Shown piece after piece: positions 8,325-19,688 of a stretch of DNA of 64,000 nucleotides (position 1 is its first letter; each line of letters begins with the position of its first letter). The notes below the pieces were generated by a model. It was not told where the DNA came from, ran no database searches, and worked only from the letters and a program-made list of their open reading frames with translations. Both the position numbers and the translations under genes were made by a program. Source of the stretch: Mycolicibacterium poriferae (GTDB taxonomy: Bacteria; Actinomycetota; Actinomycetes; Mycobacteriales; Mycobacteriaceae); the NCBI RefSeq assembly GCF_010728325.1, contig NZ_AP022570.1:4092001-4156000 (forward strand), written 5' to 3'.

Positions 8325-8903
8325 TCATCGATATGCGGCGTCACAGAGGTCCAACGCGCTGGTCTTGGAGGCGTTCAATTCGGCGATCGCGGCGTTGAAC
8401 TCTTCCGCGCCGTAATTGCCCGCAATCGCCGTCGCCACGGCCCGGGCGGCATCGACCCACCTGGTCAGCGCGTCGCGCAGCTCAGGCGTCAACGGTCCGG
8501 AGATGCTGCTGACCACAAGGTCGGCGCTGGCGTTCAGCGCGTCGATCGCCGAACCGGCGGTAGGGCCGACGTCACCGGCATTGGTGTTGAACGCGTCGAC
8601 GTAGACGTTGACGGCGCCGATCGCTTCGGCACTGCTGGAACTCATCGACTCGCAGACCGACTTGACCGCCTCGGCGGTCAGCGACGACTGGCGTTCGGAC
8701 TCGCGGGCGCTGGAGCTGGCTGCGGACTCCTCCAGGGATGCCGACACCGATGCCCGGTACGCGGGGGCGTCGCCGGCAGAGACGCCCGCTTCGCCGTCGG
8801 TGACACTGGTGCACCCCACGATGATCATCGCCAGCGCCGCGAGCGCGCCGGTCACCTGCGCGGCGAGCCGCGCACGGGGGGTGCGCAGCCAACCGATCAG
8901 CAC
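8325..8903 (-). CDS. Putative lipoprotein (Rv2240c-like)
   Basis: A 192-aa exported protein. A basic start and hydrophobic segment (residues about 14-30) end in a lipobox IIVGC, so the mature protein probably begins with a lipidated Cys31. The mature part is serine- and alanine-rich and predicted helical, with one later Cys pair candidate (SVCESM and LDLCDAAYR). The position matches M. tuberculosis Rv2240c. The function is unknown. It is divergent from aceE, with 194 bases between starts holding promoters for both; I see no unambiguous -10/-35 pair there. Confidence 0.75.
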   Translation of the reverse strand: MLIGWLRTPRARLAAQVTGALAALAMIIVGCTSVTDGEAGVSAGDAPAYRASVSASLEESAASSSARESERQSSLTAEAVKSVCESMSSSSAEAIGAVNVYVDAFNTNAGDVGPTAGSAIDALNASADLVVSSISGPLTPELRDALTRWVDAARAVATAIAGNYGAEEFNAAIAELNASKTSALDLCDAAYR

Positions 8904-9097
8904 AGTCTGCAGACGTTACCGTCTCGCCTGCGGGTTGACCCGGCGATCCCGGCCGATATGTCCGTTCGCCGCACTGGCCACACCCGGCGGTGCGGATGGG
9001 GCAGGATTGGAGAAGGATAGAGTCCGCGCGCACCGCAGAGGTGAGGAAACCCCTCGCCGATCGATGCGTAAGTACCCCGCCTAACAAGGAGCGGAAG

Positions 9098-11878
<2,781 letters not shown>

Positions 11879-11887
<9 letters not shown>

Positions 11888-12004
11888 CGACGACATCCGG
11901 CCACGGGTCGCGTAGCGACGACATCCGGCCACGAGTCGCGTAGCGACGACATCCGGCCCCGGAGTCGCGTAGCGACGACATCCGGCCACGGGTCGCGTAG
12001 CGAC
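11879..12004. repeat. 28-bp tandem repeat (about 4.5 copies) beginning inside the aceE 3' end
   Basis: Units start at 11879, 11907, 11935, 11964 and 11992 (the last is partial), with periods 28, 28, 29 and 28. Each unit opens with GTCGC-GTA-GCGAC, a five-base-arm hairpin, followed by GACATCCGG. The first unit encodes the last two residues and the TAG stop of aceE. The array fills almost all of the aceE-mabR gap and may serve as a terminator or as a protein-binding array. Confidence 0.93.
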
Positions 12005-12043
12005 TTGGAGGTTACCGCCAGAACAGGGGCGTAGCTTTTAGGA

Positions 12044-13333
12044 ATGACCGACAACAATCGGTACGTTCCCCCGAGGTCGACGCTCGAGGTGCTCGAGACG
12101 GTGCCCGACTCCGCGTTGCGCCGGCTCAAGCAGTACTCCGGCCGGCTGGCCACCGAGGCTGTCCACGCGATGGAGGAGCGACTGCCGTTCTTCGCAGAAC
12201 TGGAGGCCTCGCAGCGGGCGAGCGTCCAGTTGGTGGTGCAGACCGCGGTGATGAACTTTGTGGAATGGATGCGCGACCCACAGAGCGACGTCAGCTACAC
12301 CGCCCAGGCGTTCGAAGTGGTTCCGCAGGATCTGCGTCGACACATCGCGCTGCGCCAGTCGGTGGAGATGGTGCGCACCACGATGGAGTTCTTCGAGGAG
12401 GTGGTGCCGCTGCTGGCCCGCTCCGAGGAGCAGCTCACGGCGCTGACCGCGGGCATCCTGCGCTACAGCCGCGACTTGGCGTTCGCCGCGGCCACCGCCT
12501 ACGCCGATCAGGCCGAGGCGCGTGGCGCCTGGGACAGCAGGATGGAGGCCAACCTGGTCGACGCCGTCGTGCGTGGAGACGTGGGACCGGAGCTGCAGTC
12601 CCAGGCTGCGGCGCTGAACTGGGACGCGACCGCGCCGGCGACGGTGATCGTGGGACTGCCCCGGCCGGGCCGCGCTGACGTGGCCGGCGAGGACGTCCAC
12701 GCCGTCGCGAACCGCAACGGCCGGGCGGCCCTGTCCGATGTGCACGGCACGTGGCTGGTCGCCATCGTCTCGGGCGGGTTGTCGCCGACCGACCGGTTCC
12801 TCGCCGACCTGATGACGGTGTTCGCCGACGAGGCGGTGGTGATCGGCCCGATGGCACCGACGCTGGGCGCGGCGCACCGCAGCGCCACCGAGGCGATCGC
12901 GGGGATGAACGCGGTGGCGGGCTGGACGGGGGCGCCGCGACCGGTCGCCGCGCGTGAGCTGCTGCCCGAGCGGGCGCTGCTCGGTGACGCCACCGCCGCC
13001 GCCGCATTGGAGGCCGAGGTGATGCGTCCGCTCTCCGATGCCGGGCCCGCGCTCACCGACACCCTGGACGCCTATCTGGACTCCGGCGGCGCCATCGAGG
13101 CCTGCGCGCGCCGGTTGGTGGTTCATCCCAACACGGTGCGATACCGCCTCAAGCGGATCGCCGATTTCACCGGTCGCGATCCCACGGTGCCGCGCGACGC
13201 CTATGTGTTGCGGGTGGCCTCCACGGTGGCCCGGTTGGCACGCCAGGCCCACCCCGCCGGCTCCCCCGCGGCCGGGTCGGGGCTCACCGGCGGTGTTGCC
13301 TCGGTCACAAATGCGGGCCGCGCGCAGGCATAG
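12044..13333 (+). CDS. mabR: MabR-like transcriptional regulator of the FAS-II operon (PucR/CdaR family)
   Basis: A 429-aa protein corresponding to Rv2242, the regulator of mycolic acid biosynthesis genes. A long N-terminal helical domain is followed by a C-terminal PucR-type HTH; RLVVHPNTVRYRLKRIADFTGRDP (residues about 360-385) is the DNA-binding helix pair. It lies between aceE and fabD in the same orientation, as in M. tuberculosis and M. smegmatis. Known family work describes MabR as binding the fasII promoter; a clear inverted repeat is present downstream at 13375-13395. The Ala/Gly/Ser-rich tail after residue 400 looks disordered. Confidence 0.9.
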   Translation: MTDNNRYVPPRSTLEVLETVPDSALRRLKQYSGRLATEAVHAMEERLPFFAELEASQRASVQLVVQTAVMNFVEWMRDPQSDVSYTAQAFEVVPQDLRRHIALRQSVEMVRTTMEFFEEVVPLLARSEEQLTALTAGILRYSRDLAFAAATAYADQAEARGAWDSRMEANLVDAVVRGDVGPELQSQAAALNWDATAPATVIVGLPRPGRADVAGEDVHAVANRNGRAALSDVHGTWLVAIVSGGLSPTDRFLADLMTVFADEAVVIGPMAPTLGAAHRSATEAIAGMNAVAGWTGAPRPVAARELLPERALLGDATAAAALEAEVMRPLSDAGPALTDTLDAYLDSGGAIEACARRLVVHPNTVRYRLKRIADFTGRDPTVPRDAYVLRVASTVARLARQAHPAGSPAAGSGLTGGVASVTNAGRAQA

Positions 13334-13374
13334 TGGATTGCGGAGAAGTGTCGATGGCGTCGCATCACATGCGC

Positions 13375-13395
13375 TTTTGTACAAGATCTACAAAA
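13375..13395. promoter_or_regulatory. Inverted repeat TTTTGT-N9-ACAAAA in the fasII promoter, probable MabR operator
   Basis: Perfect six-base arms are separated by nine bases, inside an AT-rich island between mabR and fabD. The spacer contains ACAAGATCT, which makes a nested TTGTACAA palindrome. A possible promoter overlaps it: TTGTAC at 13377 and TAAGAC at 13399, 16 bases apart. Since MabR is known to act on this promoter, this is the obvious operator; binding itself is inference. Confidence 0.7.
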
Positions 13396-13461
13396 ACCTA
13401 AGACAAGGTTCATAATCTCTTACACGGCGCAAAACCGTCTTCACAATGTTCTCTTAAAGAC

Positions 13462-14403
13462 GTGCCTCAGACAGTGCTTGCTCTCCTCGCGCCCGGACAG
13501 GGTTCGCAGACCCCCGGCATGCTCGCCGAGTGGCTCGAACTGCCCGGCGCTGCGTCGCGTGTGGCGGCCTGGTCGGAGATCAGCGGTTTGGACCTGGCTC
13601 GCCTCGGCACCACTGCCACCGCCGAGGAGATCACCGACACCGCGGTGACCCAGCCCCTCGTCGTTGCCGCCACTCTGCTGGCCCACGAAGAGATGACGCG
13701 GCGCGACGTGTTGACCGGTGACGAGGACATCATCGCCGCCGGACATTCGGTCGGTGAGATCGCCGCCTACGCCATCGCCGGAGTCATCTCCGCCGATGAG
13801 GCCGTCTCGCTGGCCGCCACCCGCGGCGCCGAGATGGCCAAGGCCTGCGCGCTGGAGCCCACCGGAATGTCAGCGCTGCTCGGCGGCGACGAGGCCGAGG
13901 TGCTCGCCCGGCTCGAGGCCCTGGACCTGGTGCCGGCCAACCGCAACGCGGCCGGACAGATCGTCGCTGCGGGCGCACTGGCAGCACTGGAGAAGCTGGC
14001 CGAGGATCCCCCGGCCCGCGCCCGGGTGCGCAAGCTGGCCACCGCCGGCGCGTTCCACACCCAGTACATGGCTTCGGCGCTGCCCGGGTACACGACGGTG
14101 GCCGACCGGATCAACCCGGCCGAACCCGGCGTGACGCTGCTGTCCAACGCCGACGGACGGCCGGTGTCGTCGGCCGCGGACGCGATGGCGAAGCTGGTCG
14201 CCCAGCTGACCCGCCCGGTGCGCTGGGACCTGTGCACCGAGACGCTGCGTGAGCGCGGCGTGTCTGCCGTCGTGGAGTTCCCGCCGGCCGGCGCCCTGTC
14301 CGGGATCGCCAAACGTGAACTTCGGGGGGTGGCGAACCACGCCGTCAAATCCCCCGCTGACCTGGACGGACTCGCGGAAGCCCTCCGCAACCCGGCCAGC
14401 TGA
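13462..14403 (+). CDS. fabD: Malonyl CoA-acyl carrier protein transacylase FabD
   Basis: A 313-aa enzyme that loads malonyl groups from CoA onto AcpM for FAS-II elongation. The nucleophile elbow is GHSVG with Ser96. The N-terminal APGQGSQTPGM and the C-terminal VEFPPAGALSGIAKREL are typical of mycobacterial FabD (Rv2243). Two GTG starts are possible, at 13462 and 13474; the second aligns with the start I recall for M. tuberculosis FabD. Neither has a strong Shine-Dalgarno sequence, so a short or leaderless 5' end is possible. It is the first gene of the fasII operon. Confidence 0.97.
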   Translation: MPQTVLALLAPGQGSQTPGMLAEWLELPGAASRVAAWSEISGLDLARLGTTATAEEITDTAVTQPLVVAATLLAHEEMTRRDVLTGDEDIIAAGHSVGEIAAYAIAGVISADEAVSLAATRGAEMAKACALEPTGMSALLGGDEAEVLARLEALDLVPANRNAAGQIVAAGALAALEKLAEDPPARARVRKLATAGAFHTQYMASALPGYTTVADRINPAEPGVTLLSNADGRPVSSAADAMAKLVAQLTRPVRWDLCTETLRERGVSAVVEFPPAGALSGIAKRELRGVANHAVKSPADLDGLAEALRNPAS

Positions 14404-14472
14404 CAAGTAGATAGCTGCACGTCAGAAATACCTGCAACAACACAGGTATCAACACAACAAGAAGGAGCCACT

Positions 14473-14775
14473 GTGGCCGCCAGCCAGGACGAAATCATCT
14501 CCGGTCTCGCCGAGATCATCGAAGAGGTCACCGGTATCGAGCCTTCCGAGGTGACCCCGGAGAAGTCGTTCGTCGACGATCTGGACATCGACTCGCTGTC
14601 GATGGTGGAGATCGCGGTGCAGACCGAGGACAAGTACGGCGTGAAGATCCCCGACGAGGACCTGGCCGGTCTGCGCACCGTCGGTGACGTGGTCGCCTAC
14701 ATCCAGAAGCTCGAGGAAGAGAACCCCGAAGCCGCCGCGGCCATCCGGGCGCAGATCGAATCGGATCGCGCGTGA
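14473..14775 (+). CDS. acpM: Meromycolate extension acyl carrier protein AcpM
   Basis: A 100-aa acyl carrier protein that holds growing meromycolate chains. The phosphopantetheine site is DDLDIDSLS with Ser41, the same position as in M. tuberculosis AcpM. The C-terminal extension beyond the 80-residue ACP core ([20 protein letters not shown]) is typical of AcpM, though shorter than the 115-aa M. tuberculosis protein. The GTG start at 14473 has GAAGGAG five bases upstream. Its stop overlaps the start of kasA by four bases (GTGA). Confidence 0.97.
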   Translation: MAASQDEIISGLAEIIEEVTGIEPSEVTPEKSFVDDLDIDSLSMVEIAVQTEDKYGVKIPDEDLAGLRTVGDVVAYIQKLEEENPEAAAAIRAQIESDRA

Positions 14776-16022
14776 CCAGACCTTCCACTGCTAACGGCGG
14801 TTTCCCGAGCGTCGTGGTGACCGCTGTCGAGGCCACCACCGCCCTAGCCGCAGACATCGAGAGCACGTGGAAGGGTCTGCTGGCCGGCGAGAGCGGCATC
14901 CGCATTCTCACCGACGACTTCGTCGAGAAGTGGGACCTGCCGGTGCGAATCGGCGGCCACCTGGTCGACAACGTCGATGACCACATGACCCGGCTGGACA
15001 TGCGTCGCATGTCCTATGTGCAGCGGATGTCGAAGCTGCTGGCCGGCCGGCTGTGGGAGTCCGCGGGCAAGCCCGAGGTCGACCCCGACCGGTTCTCGGT
15101 GGTCATCGGCACAGGTCTGGGTGGCGGCGAGAAGATCGTCGAGACCTATGACGCGATGAACGAGGGCGGCCCCCGCAAGGTGTCGCCTTTGGCCGTGCAG
15201 ATGATCATGCCGAACGGTGCCGCAGCCGTCGCCGGCCTGGAGTTGGGCGCCCGCGCCGGGGTCATCACCCCGGTGTCGGCGTGCTCGTCCGGGTCGGAGG
15301 CGATCGCCCACGCGTGGCGTCAGATCGTCATGGGTGACGCCGACTTCGCGGTCTGCGGCGGTGTCGAAGGCGGCATCGAGGCGCTGCCCATCGCGGCGTT
15401 CTCGATGATGCGCGCGATGTCGACCAACAACGAGGACCCGGCGGGTGCGTCGCGGCCGTTCGACAAGAACCGGGACGGCTTCGTCTTCGGTGAGGCCGGC
15501 GCGCTGATGATCATCGAGACCGAGGAGCACGCCAAGGCCCGCGGCGCCAAGCCGCTGGCCCGGCTGATGGGCGCGGGCATCACCTCTGATGCCTTCCACA
15601 TGGTGGCGCCTGCCAGCGACGGCCTGCGGGCCGGGCAGGCGATGAAGCGGGCGATGGAGACGGCGGGCTTGTCCGCCAAGGACATCGACCACGTCAACGC
15701 TCACGCCACGGCCACCTCGATCGGCGATGTCGCCGAGGCCAACGCCATTCGGGTCGCCGGCGTCGAGCACGCCGCGGTCTATGCGCCGAAGTCGGCGCTG
15801 GGCCACTCGATCGGCGCGGTGGGTGCGCTGGAGTCGACGCTGACCATCCTGGCGCTGCGTGACGGGGTCATCCCGCCGACGCTGAACTACGAGACGCCCG
15901 ACCCCGACATCGATCTCGATGTCGTCGCGGGTGAGCCTCGATACGGCGACTACTCGTATGCCATCAACAACTCGTTCGGTTTCGGTGGACACAATGTCGC
16001 TCTGGCGTTCGGTCGCTACTAA
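14772..16022 (+). CDS. kasA: Beta-ketoacyl-ACP synthase KasA
   Basis: A 416-aa condensing enzyme of FAS-II that extends acyl-AcpM with malonyl-AcpM. The active-site Cys is residue 171 in [11 protein letters not shown]; the two histidines lie in HVNAHATAT and [10 protein letters not shown]. The length matches M. tuberculosis KasA, and the C-terminus [18 protein letters not shown] is the family signature. The GTG start overlaps the acpM stop, so translation is coupled. It shares a nearly identical 69-bp tract with kasB (see findings). KasA is the essential elongase and the target of thiolactomycin-type inhibitors. Confidence 0.98.
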   Translation: MTRPSTANGGFPSVVVTAVEATTALAADIESTWKGLLAGESGIRILTDDFVEKWDLPVRIGGHLVDNVDDHMTRLDMRRMSYVQRMSKLLAGRLWESAGKPEVDPDRFSVVIGTGLGGGEKIVETYDAMNEGGPRKVSPLAVQMIMPNGAAAVAGLELGARAGVITPVSACSSGSEAIAHAWRQIVMGDADFAVCGGVEGGIEALPIAAFSMMRAMSTNNEDPAGASRPFDKNRDGFVFGEAGALMIIETEEHAKARGAKPLARLMGAGITSDAFHMVAPASDGLRAGQAMKRAMETAGLSAKDIDHVNAHATATSIGDVAEANAIRVAGVEHAAVYAPKSALGHSIGAVGALESTLTILALRDGVIPPTLNYETPDPDIDLDVVAGEPRYGDYSYAINNSFGFGGHNVALAFGRY

Positions 16023-16068
16023 GACGGGACTCGCCTAGGACCAGGCAAGAAAGGACGCGCGGCTCAGT

Positions 16069-17322
16069 ATGGCTTCGCCGACAACAGGCAACGGTTTGCC
16101 GGATGTCGTCGTCACCGGCATCGCGATGACCACCAGTGTGGCCACCTCCGCTGAGGGGACGTGGAGTGCACTGCTGGAAGGCAAGAGCGGGATCCGACGT
16201 CTGGAGGATCCGTTCGTCGAGCAGTTCGAGCTGCCGGTCAAGATCGGCGGACATCTGCTCGAGGACTTCGACTCCGAGCTGACCAAGGTCGAGAACCGGC
16301 GGATGTCCTATCCGCAGAAGATGTCGACCATACTGGGCCGACGGGTCTGGGAGAACGCCGGCAACCCCGAGGTCGACACCGAGCGGTTGCTGGTGTCGAT
16401 CGGCACGGGTCTCGGCGGCGCCGAGGCGCTGGTGTTCGCCTACGACGGCATGCGCGAGCGCGGCATGAAAGCCGTGTCCCCGCTGGCCGTGCAGATGTAC
16501 ATGCCCAACGGCCCCTCAGCGGTCGTGGGACTGGAGCGTGGGGCCAAAGCCGGTGTCGTGACGCCGGTCTCGGCCTGCGCATCCGGTGCCGAGGGCATCG
16601 CACAGGCCTGGCGCAACATCGTGCTCGGCGAGGCCGACATCGCGATCTGCGGTGGCGTCGAGCAGCGCATCGAAGCGGTGCCGATCGCCGGCTTCGCCCA
16701 GATGCGCATCGTGATGTCGACCAACAACGACGACCCCGCCGGGGCCTGTCGACCGTTCGATCGGGACCGCGACGGTTTCGTCTTCGGTGAGGCCGGCGCG
16801 CTGATGGTCATCGAGACCGAGGAGCACGCCAAGGCCCGCGGCGCCCGGATCATTGCCCGGCTGATGGGCGCCAGCGTCACCTCCGACGGTTTCCACATGG
16901 TCGCCCCCGACCCCAACGGTGAGCGGGCCGGCTACGCGATGAGCCGCGCGGTGCAGCTGGCGGGACTGCAGCCCACCGACATCGGCCACATCAACGCCCA
17001 TGCCACCGGCACCAGTGTCGGCGACGTCGCCGAGGGACACGCGATCAACAACGCCATGAAGGGCCACCGCCCGGCGGTGTACGCCCCCAAGTCCGCGCTG
17101 GGCCACTCGGTCGGTGCAGTGGGTGCGGTCGAGTCCATCCTGACCGTGCAGGCCCTGCGCGACGGCGTCGTGCCTCCCACCCTGAACCTGAAGAACCTCG
17201 ATCCGGAGATCGATCTGGACGTGGTGGCGGGCGGGCCGCGGCCGGGCAACTACGAGTACGCGGTCAACAACTCATTCGGATTCGGCGGGCACAACGTCGC
17301 ACTCGCCTTCGGTAAGTACTGA
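16069..17322 (+). CDS. kasB: Beta-ketoacyl-ACP synthase KasB
   Basis: A 417-aa paralogue of KasA that carries meromycolates to full length. The catalytic Cys is residue 170 in [12 protein letters not shown]; the histidines lie in HINAHATGT and [10 protein letters not shown]. The ATG at 16069 is preceded by GAAAGGA. It follows kasA by 46 bases in the same operon. Gene order and protein ends ([18 protein letters not shown]) are as in M. tuberculosis Rv2246. Confidence 0.97.
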   Translation: MASPTTGNGLPDVVVTGIAMTTSVATSAEGTWSALLEGKSGIRRLEDPFVEQFELPVKIGGHLLEDFDSELTKVENRRMSYPQKMSTILGRRVWENAGNPEVDTERLLVSIGTGLGGAEALVFAYDGMRERGMKAVSPLAVQMYMPNGPSAVVGLERGAKAGVVTPVSACASGAEGIAQAWRNIVLGEADIAICGGVEQRIEAVPIAGFAQMRIVMSTNNDDPAGACRPFDRDRDGFVFGEAGALMVIETEEHAKARGARIIARLMGASVTSDGFHMVAPDPNGERAGYAMSRAVQLAGLQPTDIGHINAHATGTSVGDVAEGHAINNAMKGHRPAVYAPKSALGHSVGAVGAVESILTVQALRDGVVPPTLNLKNLDPEIDLDVVAGGPRPGNYEYAVNNSFGFGGHNVALAFGKY

Positions 17323-17338
17323 TACGGCAGGAGATTTC

Positions 17339-18760
17339 ATGACGACGATGAGCCCCGAGGCAGTGAACGAATCGCTGGATCCGCGCGATCCGCTGCTGCG
17401 TCTGTCCACGTTCTTCGACGACGGTTCCGTCGAGCTGCTGCACGAGCGCGACCGCTCGGGCGTGCTGGCAGCCGCGGGCACCGTCAACGGGCTGCGCACC
17501 ATCGCGTTCTGCACCGACGGCACGGTGATGGGCGGCGCCATGGGCGTCGAGGGCTGCAAGCACATCGTCGACGCCTACGACGTGGCGATCGAGGAGCAGA
17601 GCCCGATCGTCGGCATCTGGCATTCGGGCGGAGCGCGGCTCGCCGAGGGCGTCAAGGCGCTGCACGCCGTGGGACTGGTCTTCGAGGCCATGATCCGCGC
17701 CTCGGGTTACGTCCCCCAGATCTCGGTGGTGGTCGGCTTCGCGGCCGGCGGTGCCGCCTACGGCCCCGCCCTCACCGACGTCATCGTCATGGCGCCCGAC
17801 AGCAAGGTGTTCGTCACCGGCCCCGACGTGGTGCGCAGCGTGACCGGTGAGGACGTCGACATGGTCTCCCTCGGTGGGCCCGACGCCCACCACAAGAAAT
17901 CCGGTGTGTGCCACATCGTCGCCGACGACGAACTCGACGCCTACGAGCGGGGCCGTCGTCTGGTCGGATTGTTCTGCCAGCAGGGCATCTTCGACCGCAG
18001 CAAGGCCGAGGCCGAGGACACCGACCTCAAGGCGCTGCTGCCCGAGTCTTCGCGTCGCGCCTACGACGTGCACCCGCTGATCGAGGCGCTGCTCGACGAC
18101 GGTGTTCCGTTCGACGAGTTCCAGGGCAAGTGGGCGCCGTCGATCGTGGTGGGCCTGGGTCGGCTGTCCGGTCGGACCGTCGGGGTGATCGCCAACAATC
18201 CGCTGCGGCTGGGCGGCTGCCTGAACTCCGAGAGCGCCGAGAAGTCAGCCCGCTTCGTGCGGTTGTGCGACGCGTTCGGCATCCCGCTGGTCGTGATCGT
18301 CGACGTGCCGGGATACCTGCCCGGGGTTGACCAGGAGTGGGGCGGCGTGGTGCGCCGCGGCGCAAAACTGCTGCACGCCTTCGGCGAATCGTCGGTGCCG
18401 CGCGTCACGCTGGTCACCCGCAAGATCTACGGTGGCGCCTACATCGCGATGAACTCCCGCTCGCTGAATGCCACCAAGGTGTTCGCCTGGCCCGAGGCCG
18501 AGGTCGCCGTGATGGGCGCCAAGGCCGCGGTCGGCATCCTGCACAAGAAGAAGCTGGCCGCCGCCGACCCCGCCGAGCGCGAGTCGCTGCACGAGGCCCT
18601 GGCCGTCGAGCACGAGAAGATTGCCGGCGGTGTTGATTCGGCCATCGAGATCGGTGTGGTGGACGAGAAGATCGATCCGTCGCACACCCGGTCGAAGCTG
18701 ACTCAGGCGCTCGCCGAGGCCCCCGCCCGGCGCGGCCGCCACAAGAACATCCCGCTGTAA
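17339..18760 (+). CDS. accD6: Acetyl/propionyl-CoA carboxylase beta subunit AccD6
   Basis: A 473-aa carboxyltransferase that, with a biotinylated alpha subunit encoded elsewhere, makes malonyl-CoA for FAS-I and FAS-II. The N-terminal half contains GVEGCKHIVDAYDVAIEEQSPIVGIWHSGGARLAEG and the oxyanion-forming GGAAYGPALTD. The C-terminal half has GGCLNSESAEKSARFVRLCDAFGIPLV and the late GGAYIAMNSRSLNATKVFAWPEAEVAVMGAKAAVGIL. It starts 16 bases after kasB and is the last gene of the operon; a strong inverted repeat follows. It corresponds to Rv2247. Confidence 0.97.
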   Translation: MTTMSPEAVNESLDPRDPLLRLSTFFDDGSVELLHERDRSGVLAAAGTVNGLRTIAFCTDGTVMGGAMGVEGCKHIVDAYDVAIEEQSPIVGIWHSGGARLAEGVKALHAVGLVFEAMIRASGYVPQISVVVGFAAGGAAYGPALTDVIVMAPDSKVFVTGPDVVRSVTGEDVDMVSLGGPDAHHKKSGVCHIVADDELDAYERGRRLVGLFCQQGIFDRSKAEAEDTDLKALLPESSRRAYDVHPLIEALLDDGVPFDEFQGKWAPSIVVGLGRLSGRTVGVIANNPLRLGGCLNSESAEKSARFVRLCDAFGIPLVVIVDVPGYLPGVDQEWGGVVRRGAKLLHAFGESSVPRVTLVTRKIYGGAYIAMNSRSLNATKVFAWPEAEVAVMGAKAAVGILHKKKLAAADPAERESLHEALAVEHEKIAGGVDSAIEIGVVDEKIDPSHTRSKLTQALAEAPARRGRHKNIPL

Positions 18761-18776
18761 GTCACTGCTCTTTCGC

Positions 18777-18834
18777 CGAACCGAGGTTCCCGGTTGTGCA
18801 TCCGGCACGGATCACGACCGGGAACCTCGGTTCG
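18777..18834. terminator. 18-bp perfect inverted repeat closing the fasII operon
   Basis: Arms at 18777-18794 and 18817-18834 are perfectly complementary over 18 bases, with a 22-base loop. It lies between the convergent accD6 and SDR genes, so it can stop transcription from both sides. There is no T-run, as usual for mycobacterial hairpin terminators. Confidence 0.85.
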
Positions 18835-18851
18835 TTGCGTCAGAGTCTCGT

Positions 18852-19601
18852 CTAACGCGTGGTGTAGCCGCCGTTGGCCAGGATGGTCTGCCCGTTGATC
18901 CAGTGCCCCTCACCGGCCAGGAACACCACGAGGGGCGCGATGTCCTCGATCGTGGTCAGCCGATTGTCCATGGCCTGCGACTTGTGGAACTCGACGCGTT
19001 CGGGCGTCTCCTGCGGGTAGAAGAACGGGGTGTCCATCGGTCCGGGCGCGACGTTGTTGACGTTGATTCCGCGGACTCCGAACTCCTTCGAGGCCGCCCG
19101 GGTGAAGTGCTCGACCGGCGACTTGGCGCCGGCGTAGGTCGAGTACCCGTCGGTGTAGGCGGCCAGCAGTGAGGTGACCACGGTGATCACCGAGCCGTTG
19201 TCGTTGAGCCGCTTACCGGCCTCCTGCAGGAAGAAGTACGCGGCCTTGGAGTTGATCGCGAACATCGAATCATATTCCGCCTCGGTGGTTTCCACGATCG
19301 GCTTGCGCAGCACCTTCCCGGCGGCATTGACCGCGATGTCCACGCCGCCGAACGCATCCGCTGCGGCCTCGAACAGTCTCGCAACATTACCCGGAACGGT
19401 GAGGTCGCCTTGGACCTTGATGGCCCGGGCGCCGGCCTCTTCGACGGCCTGCACCGTCTGGTCTGCGTCAGACTCGGTGCCGGCACTGTTGTAGTGCACC
19501 GCCACGTTGACACCGCGGCGCGCGAGCTGGGTGCTCACGAGACCGCCGAGGTTCTTCGCTCCGGCCGCGACGACCGCTGATTTTCCGCTGAGTGTTGTCA
19601 T
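18852..19601 (-). CDS. Short-chain dehydrogenase/reductase
   Basis: A 249-aa Rossmann-fold NAD(P)-dependent oxidoreductase. The nucleotide site is VAAGAKNLGGLVS, a variant of the usual TGxxxGxG. The NAAGK motif and the catalytic YSTYAGAK (Tyr-x3-Lys) with an upstream Ser (VTSLL) are present. The C-terminal GEGHWINGQTILANGGYTTR is standard for the family. The start is the ATG at 19601 (MTTLSGKSA); nine extra codons upstream are open but unsupported. It is divergent from the LysR gene, with an inverted-repeat operator between them, so LysR control is likely. The substrate is unknown, and the gene is not part of the M. tuberculosis accD6-glpD1 interval. Confidence 0.88.
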   Translation of the reverse strand: MTTLSGKSAVVAAGAKNLGGLVSTQLARRGVNVAVHYNSAGTESDADQTVQAVEEAGARAIKVQGDLTVPGNVARLFEAAADAFGGVDIAVNAAGKVLRKPIVETTEAEYDSMFAINSKAAYFFLQEAGKRLNDNGSVITVVTSLLAAYTDGYSTYAGAKSPVEHFTRAASKEFGVRGINVNNVAPGPMDTPFFYPQETPERVEFHKSQAMDNRLTTIEDIAPLVVFLAGEGHWINGQTILANGGYTTR

Positions 19602-19652
19602 GGCGCCCACGCTAGAGAGCGTTTCCACAAACCAAAAACAGTACTTTCCGAG

Positions 19653-19679
19653 CTATCGACAGATTTTGATTGTGGATAG
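19653..19679. promoter_or_regulatory. Imperfect palindrome between SDR and LysR genes (probable LysR operator)
   Basis: CTATCGACA and TGTGGATAG are complementary at eight of nine positions and are separated by nine bases. The element sits 10 bases before the LysR start, within the 87-base divergent gap. Size and position fit an LTTR autoregulatory site controlling both genes. Binding is inferred from context only. Confidence 0.55.
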
Positions 19680-19688
19680 ACTGCGGGC

